Shown: positions 33,503-42,687, counted from the first letter of the stretch. The stretch is 64,000 nucleotides of DNA from Salinicoccus sediminis (GCF_000986795.1 NZ_LAYZ01000024.1:124001-188000), one strand, 5' to 3'. Numbers and translations are program-made. Notes: generated from the letters alone by a model not told the origin.

Positions 33503-34747
33503 ATGAATCTGACTATCAACACAGACCGCCTGGCCGGACGTCTGGCCGAACTGGCAGAGATCGGCAAAATCGGCAGGACCGGTGTATGCAGACTGGCGCT
33601 ATCGGAAGAATATAAAGAAGGTATGGATCTTGTCAGGAAATGGATGGATGAAGCCGGCCTCAAAACCCGATTCGACAATTTCGGCAACCTGATTGGCCGG
33701 CTGGAGGGGAAAAATCCCGATGAACCGGCTGTCATGCTCGGCTCCCATATCGATTCACAGCCTTCCGGCGGAAGATATGACGGTACCATCGGTGTGCTGG
33801 GCGCCCTTGAAGCGGTCCAGACGATGATGGAAAACGGCATCCAACCTGAAGTGCCGGTTGAAGTCATATCATTCTGCGACGAGGAAGGCCACCGGTTCGG
33901 CGTCGGGCTGTTCGGATCAAGGGGGATACTCGGTGCTCTGGAACCGGGCGAACTCGAAAGAGCGGATGAAGACGGCGTGACAAGGCGGGAAGCACTGATC
34001 GGATTCGGAGCCGATCCGGAGAAACTGCAGGAATCAGAATACGATACCGGCAAAATCGCTTCATATATCGAGATGCACATTGAGCAGGGGCCGAACCTCG
34101 AGGAACAGGATGAACCCATCGGCATCGTCAGCGGCATCGCAGGACCCAGATGGCTCGGTGTCACACTGACAGGCATCTCGGGCCACGCCGGCACAGTGCC
34201 CATGCCCATGAGACAGGATCCAGTCACAGGTGCCGCAGAAATCATCACCGCATTCAACAGCATCGTACAGACAGAAGCCGGGGCGCCCACCGTCGGCACC
34301 GTCGGAGATATCAAAGTCAGCCCCGGCGGCCGTTCCATCATCCCGGAGAAAGTGGAATTCACCATCGACCTGCGGGACAGCGACCTCACGCGGCGTGATG
34401 AATACGAACAGCAATTAAGGGAAGCCGTGAAGGATATTTCGGAAAAACACGGACTGGATTATGAAATATCAGACGACGGCGGCACCACCCCGAAAGAGGC
34501 CAGCAGAGAAATCATGACCATCATGTCAGAAGAAAGCGAAACCATGAACCTCGCCCCGCCCGTCCTCATGAGCGGCGCCTTCCATGACGCCAGTCACATG
34601 GCAGACGCGTGCGACATGGGAATGATATTCGTGAGATCCAAAGACGGCATCAGCCACCATCCCGACGAATACTCGACCGATGAAGACATCGCGATCGGGA
34701 CGGAGCTGTTGTATAAGACGATGCTGAGGCTGGTTGGCAGTGTCTAG
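33503..34747 (+). CDS. Zn-dependent hydantoinase/N-carbamoyl-amino acid hydrolase (M20)
   Basis: 414 residues of the AllC/AmaB/HyuC family, which remove the carbamoyl group from N-carbamoyl amino acids, ureidoglycine-type compounds or allantoate. Motifs: MLGSHIDSQPSGGRYDGTIGVLG (metal His/Asp), SFCDEEGHRFG (Glu pair), MHIEQGPNLE, GISGHAGTVPM in the dimerisation domain, and SGAFHDAS. The last metal His is in the GISHHPDEY segment. AAAGGAAAT stands about 8 bases before ATG 33503. It ends the four-gene operon and is followed by a strong terminator. Confidence 0.9.
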   Translation: MNLTINTDRLAGRLAELAEIGKIGRTGVCRLALSEEYKEGMDLVRKWMDEAGLKTRFDNFGNLIGRLEGKNPDEPAVMLGSHIDSQPSGGRYDGTIGVLGALEAVQTMMENGIQPEVPVEVISFCDEEGHRFGVGLFGSRGILGALEPGELERADEDGVTRREALIGFGADPEKLQESEYDTGKIASYIEMHIEQGPNLEEQDEPIGIVSGIAGPRWLGVTLTGISGHAGTVPMPMRQDPVTGAAEIITAFNSIVQTEAGAPTVGTVGDIKVSPGGRSIIPEKVEFTIDLRDSDLTRRDEYEQQLREAVKDISEKHGLDYEISDDGGTTPKEASREIMTIMSEESETMNLAPPVLMSGAFHDASHMADACDMGMIFVRSKDGISHHPDEYSTDEDIAIGTELLYKTMLRLVGSV

Positions 34748-34790
34748 CATCAGAAAAACTGAATCTATATTTCAGCATAGACTGATGCCT

Positions 34791-34824
34791 GCACATTCAA
34801 TACATGTGGGCATCAGTTTTCTTT
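34791..34824 (+). terminator. Terminator of the M20/DUF5058 operon
   Basis: ACTGATGCC...GGCATCAGT with inner CACAT/ATGTG pairing, followed by TTTTCTTTT. Confidence 0.9.
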
Positions 34825-34904
34825 TGAGGGGTTAATATTGATACTGTCTACTGAAAAATCGTATCATTGATATATTGTTTTTATTAGCAAGGATGGATTC
34901 ATAT

Positions 34905-35831
34905 ATGAACAGATTTAATTTTACCCTGCCGCCAAACATATCGAAATGGCTTACCTATCCCGTTCTAATGCTCTGCGTGATCATCTGGGGCAGCAATTTC
35001 ATCATTGGCAAGGTGCTTGTCGATCACTTCGACCCCTACAGCATCACGGTCATCCGGCTGATTGCGATCAACCTGTTCCTCTGGATTTTTGCTTCGAAAT
35101 ATTTCACGATGCCTAAAGTTCCGCTCAAGGTCTGGGTTGTAATCATCCTGTCAGGTGTCATCGGAATTGCGGCGAACCAGTATACGTTCTTCCTGGGGTT
35201 GGTCACGGCGAATCCGGTGACGTCGGCGCTGATTCTGGCCCTGGCTCCGATCATGACGGCGATATTCACGGTCTTCGTCTTCAGTGAACGGCGCGGACTG
35301 AAATTCTGGCTCGGTGCTTTGCTTGCACTGTTCGGTGTTATCTTGAGTACTTACAACGGCAGTGCGATCATATTCGGCATTGGTGAATCGGTCATCATCC
35401 TGACGATGCTGACGTTCGCCGTATTCATGGTTCTGATCCAGTGGCTCGCGAAATATATCAATGCGATACAGATCACTCTATTATCCAATACATCCGGACT
35501 GCTTGTCCTCGTCCCATTCCTGCCGGCAGCGGATTACGGGCGGATGGCCGCAGCCGGCATGCCGATGTGGCTGCTGCTTGTCATCAGCGGAATCATCGTG
35601 CACGGTCTCAGCAACATGATCTGGAACAGGGAAATGCCGAAAGTGGGCGCAGCGAATGCATCGCTCCTGATGAACATGGAGCCGTTTGTTGCGATGGCCG
35701 GTGCGGCGCTTGTACTCGGCTCTACAGTGAGAGCCACTGAAATCACCGGGGCCGTCCTCATCATCGCCGGTGTGACACTGTCGCTTTACAGGAAAAGGCA
35801 GAGGCAAAGCGAAAAAATTTATGAGAAGTGA
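34905..35831 (+). CDS. EamA (DMT) family transporter
   Basis: 308 residues with ten hydrophobic helices in two EamA repeats. Repeat 1 has WGSNFIIGKVLVDHFDP and repeat 2 contains VHGLSNMIWNREMPKVGA followed by NMEPFVAMAGAALVLG, standard for drug/metabolite exporters. ATG 34905 is about 9 bases past AAGGATGG; earlier in-frame ATGs are too close to it. The substrate is unknown; amino acid or metabolite export is common for the family. Confidence 0.9.
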   Translation: MNRFNFTLPPNISKWLTYPVLMLCVIIWGSNFIIGKVLVDHFDPYSITVIRLIAINLFLWIFASKYFTMPKVPLKVWVVIILSGVIGIAANQYTFFLGLVTANPVTSALILALAPIMTAIFTVFVFSERRGLKFWLGALLALFGVILSTYNGSAIIFGIGESVIILTMLTFAVFMVLIQWLAKYINAIQITLLSNTSGLLVLVPFLPAADYGRMAAAGMPMWLLLVISGIIVHGLSNMIWNREMPKVGAANASLLMNMEPFVAMAGAALVLGSTVRATEITGAVLIIAGVTLSLYRKRQRQSEKIYEK

Positions 35832-35835
35832 GAGA

Positions 35836-35864
35836 GATCACCATATAATATGGTGGTCTTTTTT
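35836..35864 (+). terminator. Terminator of the EamA gene
   Basis: AGATCACCATAT/ATATGGTGGTCT around two bases followed by TTTTTT. Confidence 0.92.
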
Positions 35865-35995
35865 GTATCAGTCCAATTTTGCATAAATGCCAATGTGCCA
35901 TTTGGACTTATTTCTATGTGCTTACCGGGATATTATATACTTAAGTAACAATTATCTGAAATGTCAGTCATCTGATATTGGAAAGGAAGATTGTT

Positions 35996-38125
35996 ATGGA
36001 CAAACGCAGTTCTGCCATTCTGCGCTTACTCGCAGAAAGCGATAAGTACTTATCAATAGAAGAACTGGCCAGTTCTTTGAACGTTTCAAAAAGGACCATT
36101 TACAATGACATCGAAAAAATTAACCAGTGGCTGACTGATGTACACGGCAGTCAGATTGAAAAAGTGCATGGCATGGGGATTTTTATCCCTGACGAAGTGA
36201 AGGCTGGAATCTGGTCCTCGATGGACCGGGAAAGTGTCTCCTATTATGAATACTCCAAAGGAGAAAGACATGCATGGATTTTCCTATTGCTGTCATTGGA
36301 TATTGACACTCCTTATTTTATAGGTACTTTTCAATCTTTGTTCAAAGTCAGTCGTAACACAGTAATAGACGACATTAAGCAAGTAAGAAAGAGTATAAAT
36401 AAGCAGGATATATCAATCACTTCTTCTATTTCGGAAGGATATCTGGTTGCAGGAAATGAAATCGGCATCCGCCATATGATAATGGATTATGTACAGTACC
36501 TATCTTCCAATGCCGGGCTATCGACGGAAAAAGACATGCATCTCAATCTGCAGGAAAAGCTCTTCACCCCGTCCGATATACATTTAGTTGGGAACCTGCT
36601 AAGTGCATATGAAGAGATGGCCGGAACCGGTATTGCTGAGGATATCCGTCCTTTAATTTCAACATGGATGCTCTGCTTTTATCAGAGAATGAGGAACGAT
36701 AGGACACTGCATCTTAGCCATTCGGAAAAAGAAGCCATAAAAGCGGCACCTGAATTTAAAATCGCCGACAGTATATTCGAGCAATTTTTGGACGTTTTCA
36801 CTGAGGATGAGTCTGTCTACTTCACCCGGATCTTACTTGGTGCAAAAATCAGGTTTTCAAAGTCCAGTGATTATGAAACTGAAAATATATTAAACCTTGA
36901 ATCCATCGTCGATACACTGATTGATAGTTTTCAACAGAAGGCTGCTGTGACCTTTCCGGAACAAAATTCATTGTATCAGAACCTGCTGCTTCATATGAAG
37001 CCGGCATACTACAGAATTAAATATCATATAAATATTTCCAACCCGCTAACAGACAAAATCAAGAAGGAGTATAAAGAGATATTTTCAATTACAAGAGAGA
37101 TTATCCAGCCCCTGGAAAGATTGGTCTGTCAAAAAATCAATGATGATGAACTCGCATATATCGCGATTCATTTTGGCGGGTGGTTAAAAAGAAATGCACT
37201 GACTGTAAACGAACGTATTTTGAGAATCATGATTGTATGCCCAAATGGCATTGGCACCTCAAGGATAATGGAAAATCAGATGATCAATCTGCTTCCGGAA
37301 TATGAAATTGTTTCTTTATTCGCCGAAAAGGACTACGAAAAATTGTATTCACTGACCAGCACTGTGGATTTTGTCGTTTCCAGTGTGCCTCTGGAAGATA
37401 AAGGTGTTCCAGTGATAGTGGTCAATCCTCTCTTCAGCGCAAAAGATAAAGAAACACTGTTGACCCACGGCAAACTGGATCAATACACCTATAGTCAAAA
37501 TGAAATGCCGAAAGTGGATACACTCCTTGATATCATCGATCAGTACGCTGACATCAAGGACTCAGAATCATTAAGAGAAAAAATTATTGAATACCTCTCA
37601 CCCACTGTAAATACAGAGCCAGATACCCATAAGCCTATGTTCAAGGATTTGCTGCCTCTTAACAGAATCCAGGTAGTCAAGACGGTTGAAGACTGGAAAG
37701 ACGCTATTGAGATCGCCTCGAGACCGTTGATTGGAGATGGATGTATAGCATATTCATATGTAACAGCAATGAAAAAACTCATCATTGATAAAGGAACCTA
37801 TATGGTCACCTCCGATTCCATAGCTTTTCCTCATGCTTTACCGGCAGATGGGGTCAGGCACACAGGGATGAGTCTCCTGCTTGTTAAAAACAGCATAAAG
37901 ATAAAAGACAAACCTGTAAAACTGTTTATCGTCCTGGCTTCAGAAGATAATGAAAAACATTTAAAAGCAATGGAGCAGCTTACCAGAATCCTTTCTGACA
38001 GAACCAGGAAAAATCATATTCTAAATGCAGAGAATCGCCATGAAATTATTAAGTTGCTGAATTTTAACGAAGGTAAAGGAGATGGTAACTGTGAAATTCC
38101 TGACAGAGAAACTGATAGATGCTGA
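35996..38125 (+). CDS. PRD-domain transcriptional regulator with PTS EIIB-like and EIIA domains
   Basis: 709 residues of the MtlR/ManR type. Order: HTH_11 winged helix (about 1-60, SIEELASSLNVSKRTIYNDIEKI), second HTH (about 85-150, FKVSRNTVIDDIKQVRK), PRD1 (about 180-290), PRD2 (about 300-400, with LAYIAIHFGGWLKR), EIIB-like domain (about 410-490, VCPNGIGTSRIMENQM) and a C-terminal EIIA domain (about 560-700, phospho-His in IAFPHALPADGVRH). It should respond to phosphorylation by the PTS encoded downstream and activate the operon. ATG 35996 follows GGAAAGGAAG. Bases are visibly A+T-richer than in neighbouring genes. Confidence 0.92.
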   Translation: MDKRSSAILRLLAESDKYLSIEELASSLNVSKRTIYNDIEKINQWLTDVHGSQIEKVHGMGIFIPDEVKAGIWSSMDRESVSYYEYSKGERHAWIFLLLSLDIDTPYFIGTFQSLFKVSRNTVIDDIKQVRKSINKQDISITSSISEGYLVAGNEIGIRHMIMDYVQYLSSNAGLSTEKDMHLNLQEKLFTPSDIHLVGNLLSAYEEMAGTGIAEDIRPLISTWMLCFYQRMRNDRTLHLSHSEKEAIKAAPEFKIADSIFEQFLDVFTEDESVYFTRILLGAKIRFSKSSDYETENILNLESIVDTLIDSFQQKAAVTFPEQNSLYQNLLLHMKPAYYRIKYHINISNPLTDKIKKEYKEIFSITREIIQPLERLVCQKINDDELAYIAIHFGGWLKRNALTVNERILRIMIVCPNGIGTSRIMENQMINLLPEYEIVSLFAEKDYEKLYSLTSTVDFVVSSVPLEDKGVPVIVVNPLFSAKDKETLLTHGKLDQYTYSQNEMPKVDTLLDIIDQYADIKDSESLREKIIEYLSPTVNTEPDTHKPMFKDLLPLNRIQVVKTVEDWKDAIEIASRPLIGDGCIAYSYVTAMKKLIIDKGTYMVTSDSIAFPHALPADGVRHTGMSLLLVKNSIKIKDKPVKLFIVLASEDNEKHLKAMEQLTRILSDRTRKNHILNAENRHEIIKLLNFNEGKGDGNCEIPDRETDRC

Positions 38126-38531
38126 ATTCGACGCTTCCGATGCTGAAGAGGCTATACACCGCGCAGGTACATTACTTGCCAACGCGGACGGCGTCGAACA
38201 TCAATACATTGAAGCCATGATCAGGTCCTATAGAGAAAATGGTTCATATTTTGTATTATCGCCTAAAATCGCCCTCCCCCATGCAAGACCTGAAGATGGC
38301 GTAAAAGATGCTTCTGTATCTCTGGTCAAGTTGAAGTCTCCTGTTGAATTCGGCCATAAAACCAATGACCCCGTTTCTTTAGTATTCGGGCTGGGGGCTA
38401 CATCAGGAGATGAACATCTGGAAATACTTCAAAAACTCACCCGCCTGCTCAATGAAAAAGAAGCAACTGATGAACTTATAAACGCAAAGAACATCAAGGA
38501 AATTATAAAAATCATAGAAAAGAGGAATTGA
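38091..38531 (+). CDS. PTS EIIA component, fructose/mannitol-ascorbate type
   Basis: About 146 residues. Active-site His in PKIALPHARPEDGVKDASVSL. It overlaps the end of the regulator gene. The start is probably GTG 38091, with AAAGGAG 9 bases upstream; ATG 38082 abuts the Shine-Dalgarno sequence. It passes phosphate from HPr to the EIIB encoded next. The substrate class is judged from the UlaA-like EIIC. Confidence 0.92.
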   Translation: MKFLTEKLIDAEFDASDAEEAIHRAGTLLANADGVEHQYIEAMIRSYRENGSYFVLSPKIALPHARPEDGVKDASVSLVKLKSPVEFGHKTNDPVSLVFGLGATSGDEHLEILQKLTRLLNEKEATDELINAKNIKEIIKIIEKRN

Positions 38532-38533
38532 AA

Positions 38534-38803
38534 ATGAAAAAAGTACTTACAGTTTGCGGATTGGGCCAGGGAACAAGCCTGATTTTAAAAATGAATGTGG
38601 AACAGGCCCTTGCAGACAATGATTATCAGGCAGATGTGGAGAATACTGACCTCTCGGCCGCTTCCAGTATGAACGCCGATTACATCTTCACAAGTAATGA
38701 AATAGCGGAAAGTTTGAAAGAACATTCTGCCAAAGTCATTATTATCAACAGCTTTTTCGATATGGAAGAAATAAATGAAGCCATACAGCAGAACGTAGAT
38801 TAA
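38534..38803 (+). CDS. PTS EIIB component, ascorbate/GatB type
   Basis: 89 residues. The phosphocysteine loop CGLGQGTSLILKM is near the N-terminus, followed by a Rossmann-like fold (DYIFTSNEIAESL, VIIINSFFD). ATG 38534 has GAGG about 9 bases upstream; a TTG at 38528 is in frame but less likely. It sits between EIIA and EIIC. Confidence 0.93.
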   Translation: MKKVLTVCGLGQGTSLILKMNVEQALADNDYQADVENTDLSAASSMNADYIFTSNEIAESLKEHSAKVIIINSFFDMEEINEAIQQNVD

Positions 38804-38825
38804 TAACCAAAGGGGTTGGGATACC

Positions 38826-40136
38826 ATGAACACTATTACTGATGTTGTTATGTGGATAGCCACCAATATTTTTGGTCAGCCGGCTATTCTCATAGGCACC
38901 ATTGTCCTGATTGGATTGCTCGTACAGAAAAAGACAACCAGCCAGGTGCTCAGCGGCACATTCAAAGCAATCATCGGCTTCCTGATTATCACCGCAGGTG
39001 CTGACATCATTTCAGGATCACTCACCGTTTTCGAGCCACTATGGGCAGAAGTCTTTAACCTGGGATCAGAGTCCATTTCAGATTTCATGGGACAGGAAGC
39101 TTTCACGGGAGAGTATGGAAGCATTGTTGCTCTCGTGATGTCACTCGGGTTCTTACTCAATGTGCTGCTTGCCAGGTTTACACCATTTAAGTACATCTAC
39201 CTGACAGGGCATATGATGTTCTGGACTACAACAATCTTTGCAGGGATCGTTGTGCAGTCTGCACCGGATGTCGGCTTCTGGCAACTGGTCATCTTCCTGT
39301 CCATCATTATGGGACTGTATTGGACCCTGCAGCCTGCAATCGTACAGCCCTTCATGAGAAAGGTTACAGGAAACGATGAAATTGCCCTGGGCCATACATC
39401 GGCTTCGGTTTCACTATTGGCTGCACTGATGGGAAAATGGCTCGGTAATAAAAACAACGATTCTGAGAAGATCAAAGTCCCGAATGGCTTGGAATTCCTG
39501 AGGGATTCCAATGTGATAACAGCGTTGACCATGGGGCTTCTATTCTTAACAGGAGCGATAGTCGTCACATTGAGAAACACTCCCGGTGCTGAAGAATTGG
39601 TTGCATCTTCTGGTGATCAGAATTTCATCGTCTACTCCATCATTCAATCATTCATGTTCACTGCCGGTATCGCAGTAGTACTTGTCGGTGTCAGAATGTT
39701 CATCGGTGAAATGGTACCGGCATTCAAAGGGATAGCGACAAAAATTGTTCCCGGTGCCAAGCCTGCACTCGATTCGCCAATTGTATTCCCTTATGCACCC
39801 AACGCGGTAATACTGGGGTTTGTCGGAGCTTTTGCAGGAGCCCTCATCTGGTTGTTCATCCTTGGTAATACCGTTGCGTATGTTTTCGTTCCGACAATGA
39901 TCGTACTGTTTTTCCATGGTGCCACCGCAGGCGTATTCGGCAACTCGACCGGTGGCGCCAGAGGCGCTGTCATCGGCGGATTCGCTACTGCGACTGTAGT
40001 TGCCTGGGGCCAGTATGTAATGGTAAGGATGCTGCTGTCGGATACGATACCGGATACAGCTATGTGGGCAGCCGATTCGGATATGTTCATACTGGGACCG
40101 ATAGTCAAGTTATTAGCAGAACTCCTATTCGTTTAA
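38826..40136 (+). CDS. PTS EIIC component, ascorbate (UlaA/SgaT) family
   Basis: 436 residues with about 11 membrane segments. NIFGQPAILIGTIVLIGLL at the start, FKAIIGFLIITAGADIISGSL, GHMMFWTTTIFAG and FFHGATAGVFGNSTGGARGA near the end are UlaA-like. The family takes up L-ascorbate and related sugar acids, but the downstream enzymes are not the ulaDEF set, so the true substrate is open. AAGGGG precedes ATG 38826. Confidence 0.92.
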   Translation: MNTITDVVMWIATNIFGQPAILIGTIVLIGLLVQKKTTSQVLSGTFKAIIGFLIITAGADIISGSLTVFEPLWAEVFNLGSESISDFMGQEAFTGEYGSIVALVMSLGFLLNVLLARFTPFKYIYLTGHMMFWTTTIFAGIVVQSAPDVGFWQLVIFLSIIMGLYWTLQPAIVQPFMRKVTGNDEIALGHTSASVSLLAALMGKWLGNKNNDSEKIKVPNGLEFLRDSNVITALTMGLLFLTGAIVVTLRNTPGAEELVASSGDQNFIVYSIIQSFMFTAGIAVVLVGVRMFIGEMVPAFKGIATKIVPGAKPALDSPIVFPYAPNAVILGFVGAFAGALIWLFILGNTVAYVFVPTMIVLFFHGATAGVFGNSTGGARGAVIGGFATATVVAWGQYVMVRMLLSDTIPDTAMWAADSDMFILGPIVKLLAELLFV

Positions 40137-40160
40137 TAACAGATTGAAAGAAGGGAAAAT

Positions 40161-41153
40161 ATGAGTTTCATAAGAACATTTAAGGGAGATATCAACCCTG
40201 AAGAATTGGGTGTCACCTACAGTCATGAACATATAGTCTGTCGTCCTCCCTATTGGGTGGAAATGGGACAGGATGATCTTATCCTCGATAATCCGGAGGC
40301 TTCATTGAAAGAGGTCCTGGATTTTAAGGAACTGGGCGGTGAGTCCATAGTCGATGCTACTGCCGTTGATTACGGCAGAGATATCAGAAGTGTTGCCGAA
40401 ATTTCAAATGAAACGGGCATAAACATCATCGGAACCGCCGGCTTCAATAAGGGTTTCCTGTGGTCTGCCAAAATTCCGGATCATCTTAAATCCGTGACCG
40501 GCGAGTACGGAACTTACGGGCAGTGGATTGATGCCACATCCATAGACAAACTCGCTGATTTTGTCATCAGCGAAGTGGAAAATGGATTGGAAGGAACAGG
40601 GTTCAAAGCCGGACAAGTCAAATTCGGTACAGGGTATAACAGTATCAGCCCGTTGGAAGAAAAAACTTTGCGTGCTGTAGCAAGAGCACATCATCACACT
40701 AAAGCACCTATGCATTCACATACTGAAGCCGGCACTATGGCTTTGGAGCAGATACAGCTGTTAAAAGAGGAAAATGTTGATCTTTCTTCCATGAGCTTTG
40801 GTCATATGGACAGGAACCTGGACCCTTTTTATCATAACAAAGTAGCCGAAACCGGGGCATTCCTATCCTTCGACGGCATCTCAAAAATTAAGTATGCTCC
40901 TGAAAGCGAAAGAATACGGTGTATATTGGACCTTGTAGATAAAGGATTCGAAGATCAGATACTCGTCAGCGGAGACACAGCAAGGAAAAGCTATTTCAAA
41001 CATTACGATCACGGACTGGGGTTTTATAATATTTTGGGGAACTGGGTGCCACGTTTCAAAGAAGAGGCAAAGCAGAACGGATATGATGCAGAAAAACTCG
41101 TGCGCAAGTTTTTCATTGATAATCCAAAAAGGTGCTTCACCTTTAAAAAGTAA
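40161..41153 (+). CDS. Phosphotriesterase-family hydrolase, candidate sugar-lactone phosphatase-linked lactonase
   Basis: 330 residues, amidohydrolase-superfamily TIM barrel. Metal ligands: TYSHEHIVC (HxH), Lys in QVKFGTG, His in MHSHTEAG and FGHMDRN, Asp in VSGDTARKSYF. Homologues beside ascorbate-type PTS genes in Mycoplasma have been described as lactonases for pentonolactone 5-phosphates; by analogy this enzyme may open a phosphorylated lactone delivered by the PTS. That analogy is inference. It lies 24 bp after EIIC in the same operon. Confidence 0.85.
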   Translation: MSFIRTFKGDINPEELGVTYSHEHIVCRPPYWVEMGQDDLILDNPEASLKEVLDFKELGGESIVDATAVDYGRDIRSVAEISNETGINIIGTAGFNKGFLWSAKIPDHLKSVTGEYGTYGQWIDATSIDKLADFVISEVENGLEGTGFKAGQVKFGTGYNSISPLEEKTLRAVARAHHHTKAPMHSHTEAGTMALEQIQLLKEENVDLSSMSFGHMDRNLDPFYHNKVAETGAFLSFDGISKIKYAPESERIRCILDLVDKGFEDQILVSGDTARKSYFKHYDHGLGFYNILGNWVPRFKEEAKQNGYDAEKLVRKFFIDNPKRCFTFKK

Positions 41154-41165
41154 GGATGAGTGACC

Positions 41166-41897
41166 ATGAAATTCGAATTTGAAAATTCATACGAGGTTTC
41201 AGACAAGATAAGAGAAAAGAAAATTGCAGTACTCCCTGTCGGAGCAGTGGAAGCACATGGCCCACATCTTCCTCTCTCAACCGACAATATTCTGGCTGAA
41301 GAGATGGCAGGCAAACTCGCAAAGAGAGTGGATGCATTTGTACTGCCCACTCTTCCATACGGTCAGGTATGGAGCCTGAGAAACTTTCCGGGGAGCATAA
41401 ATGTAAGCAATGAATCATTGATCAGTATTTTATATGATATCGGTCACAGCATTCACAGGCAGGGCTTTTCATCATTCGTAATGATGAATGGGCATCTGGG
41501 CAATAGTACCGCTCTGAAAGAGGCGGCCCGCAAACTGTTTGATGAAATTCCGGATTTAAAAGTATACTACTTTTTCTATCCTGGAATGAAGGAATATGCG
41601 GAGGAAGTCAGAGAGAACAATGCTGCTCACGGCACTTATTTTCATGCGTGTGAAATTGAGACATCATATATGCTTTATCTCTCCCCTGATCAAGTCAACA
41701 TGGATAAAGCTGTCAGGGACATTCCCGACATTTCGTTGGCGGCTGACGTGACCCCTACACCGTGGGAGACCTTCACGGACTCAGCCGTACTCGGCGATGC
41801 CACTCTGGCTGATGACAGCAAGGGCGAGTATATATTAGAAAAAGTTCTGGACAACATGGTGGATATACTGACTCAGAATGAGGGGGCGGCGAAATGA
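41166..41897 (+). CDS. Creatininase-family amidohydrolase
   Basis: 243 residues. Metal-binding segments: LPVGAVEAHGPHLPLSTDN (Glu, His, Asp), MMNGHLGNS (His) and the Glu in CEIETSYML. The family includes creatininase, mycofactocin peptidase and the riboflavin-pathway formamide hydrolase ArfB; the role in a PTS operon is unknown but would fit opening of a cyclic amide or lactone. ATG 41166 is preceded by AAGGATGAG. It overlaps the next gene by 4 bp. Confidence 0.87.
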   Translation: MKFEFENSYEVSDKIREKKIAVLPVGAVEAHGPHLPLSTDNILAEEMAGKLAKRVDAFVLPTLPYGQVWSLRNFPGSINVSNESLISILYDIGHSIHRQGFSSFVMMNGHLGNSTALKEAARKLFDEIPDLKVYYFFYPGMKEYAEEVRENNAAHGTYFHACEIETSYMLYLSPDQVNMDKAVRDIPDISLAADVTPTPWETFTDSAVLGDATLADDSKGEYILEKVLDNMVDILTQNEGAAK

Positions 41898-42622
41898 TCA
41901 GCTCTTATTTCAATGAGATAAAAAGAATACTCGAAAACGTAGAAAATTCAGAGGCGGAGAAGATGAAAAAAACTTCTTCATATATGGCAGATACCATTAA
42001 GAACGATGGGATCATCCATCTTTTTGGGTGTGGACACTCACATATTCTTACTGAAGAGGTATACTACCGTGCCGGCGGGCTCGTCCCCATCCGTCCCATT
42101 CTTCATGAACCACTCATGCTTCATGAAGGGGCGCTCAAATCTTCGGAATTGGAAAGAAGCGTAAATTATGCCGTGAAATTTATGGAGCATCAGGATATAA
42201 GAAGCGGAGACTTGATGTTTGTCATCTCTACGTCGGGCAGAAACCCCGTTCCTGTAGACGTTGCCCTTTACGGCAGAAAATATGGAGCAACCGTCATCGG
42301 CATCACTTCAAAGGAATACTCCTCCAGTCAGCACTCAAGACACCCTTCAGGGAAACATCTATATGATGTAGTCGACCTTGTGATCGACAACCATTCCCCC
42401 GCCGGGGATGCAATAATGAGCCACCACCAAATATCAGAAAAATTTTCGCCCAGTTCCACAGTGGCAGGTGCTTCTATATTAAATGCAATAATTTCAGAGG
42501 CAGTTGTTTTGCTGGCAGAATCCGGGTATACACCGCCGATTTTTCTGAGCGGAAATATGGAGGGTGCAGATGCCCATAACCAGAAATTGGTTGAAAAATA
42601 TAAAGACAGAGTGCCACTCTAG
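41894..42622 (+). CDS. SIS-domain phosphosugar-binding protein (UPF0309-like)
   Basis: 242 residues. SIS-fold segments: GIIHLFGCGHSHILTEEVYYRAGG, FVISTSGRNPVPVDVALYGRKYGATVIGITS, and a C-terminal ISEAVVLLAESGYTPPIFLSGNMEGAD. Such proteins isomerise or deaminate phosphosugars such as amino-sugar phosphates. Last gene of the PTS operon, followed by a terminator. It supports a phosphorylated (amino)sugar as the operon substrate. Confidence 0.9.
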   Translation: MISSYFNEIKRILENVENSEAEKMKKTSSYMADTIKNDGIIHLFGCGHSHILTEEVYYRAGGLVPIRPILHEPLMLHEGALKSSELERSVNYAVKFMEHQDIRSGDLMFVISTSGRNPVPVDVALYGRKYGATVIGITSKEYSSSQHSRHPSGKHLYDVVDLVIDNHSPAGDAIMSHHQISEKFSPSSTVAGASILNAIISEAVVLLAESGYTPPIFLSGNMEGADAHNQKLVEKYKDRVPL

Positions 42623-42631
42623 AAATATATA

Positions 42632-42665
42632 GGACCGCTGTGCGAATGAATACACGGCGGTCTTT
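42632..42665 (+). terminator. Terminator of the PTS operon
   Basis: GACCGC-T-GTG...CAC-G-GCGGTC followed by TTTAAAA. Confidence 0.7.
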
Positions 42666-42687
42666 AAAACTGCTTTTCTATACGTTT

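Noticed and set aside
33421-34389. 322-codon minus-strand ORF opposite the carbamoylase gene
   Set aside because: Shadow of a clear M20 enzyme; Ser/Pro-rich translation without motif.
35996-42622. Genomic island bounded by attachment sites
   Set aside because: Base composition suggests transfer, but I found no integrase, tRNA or direct-repeat att pair at the edges.
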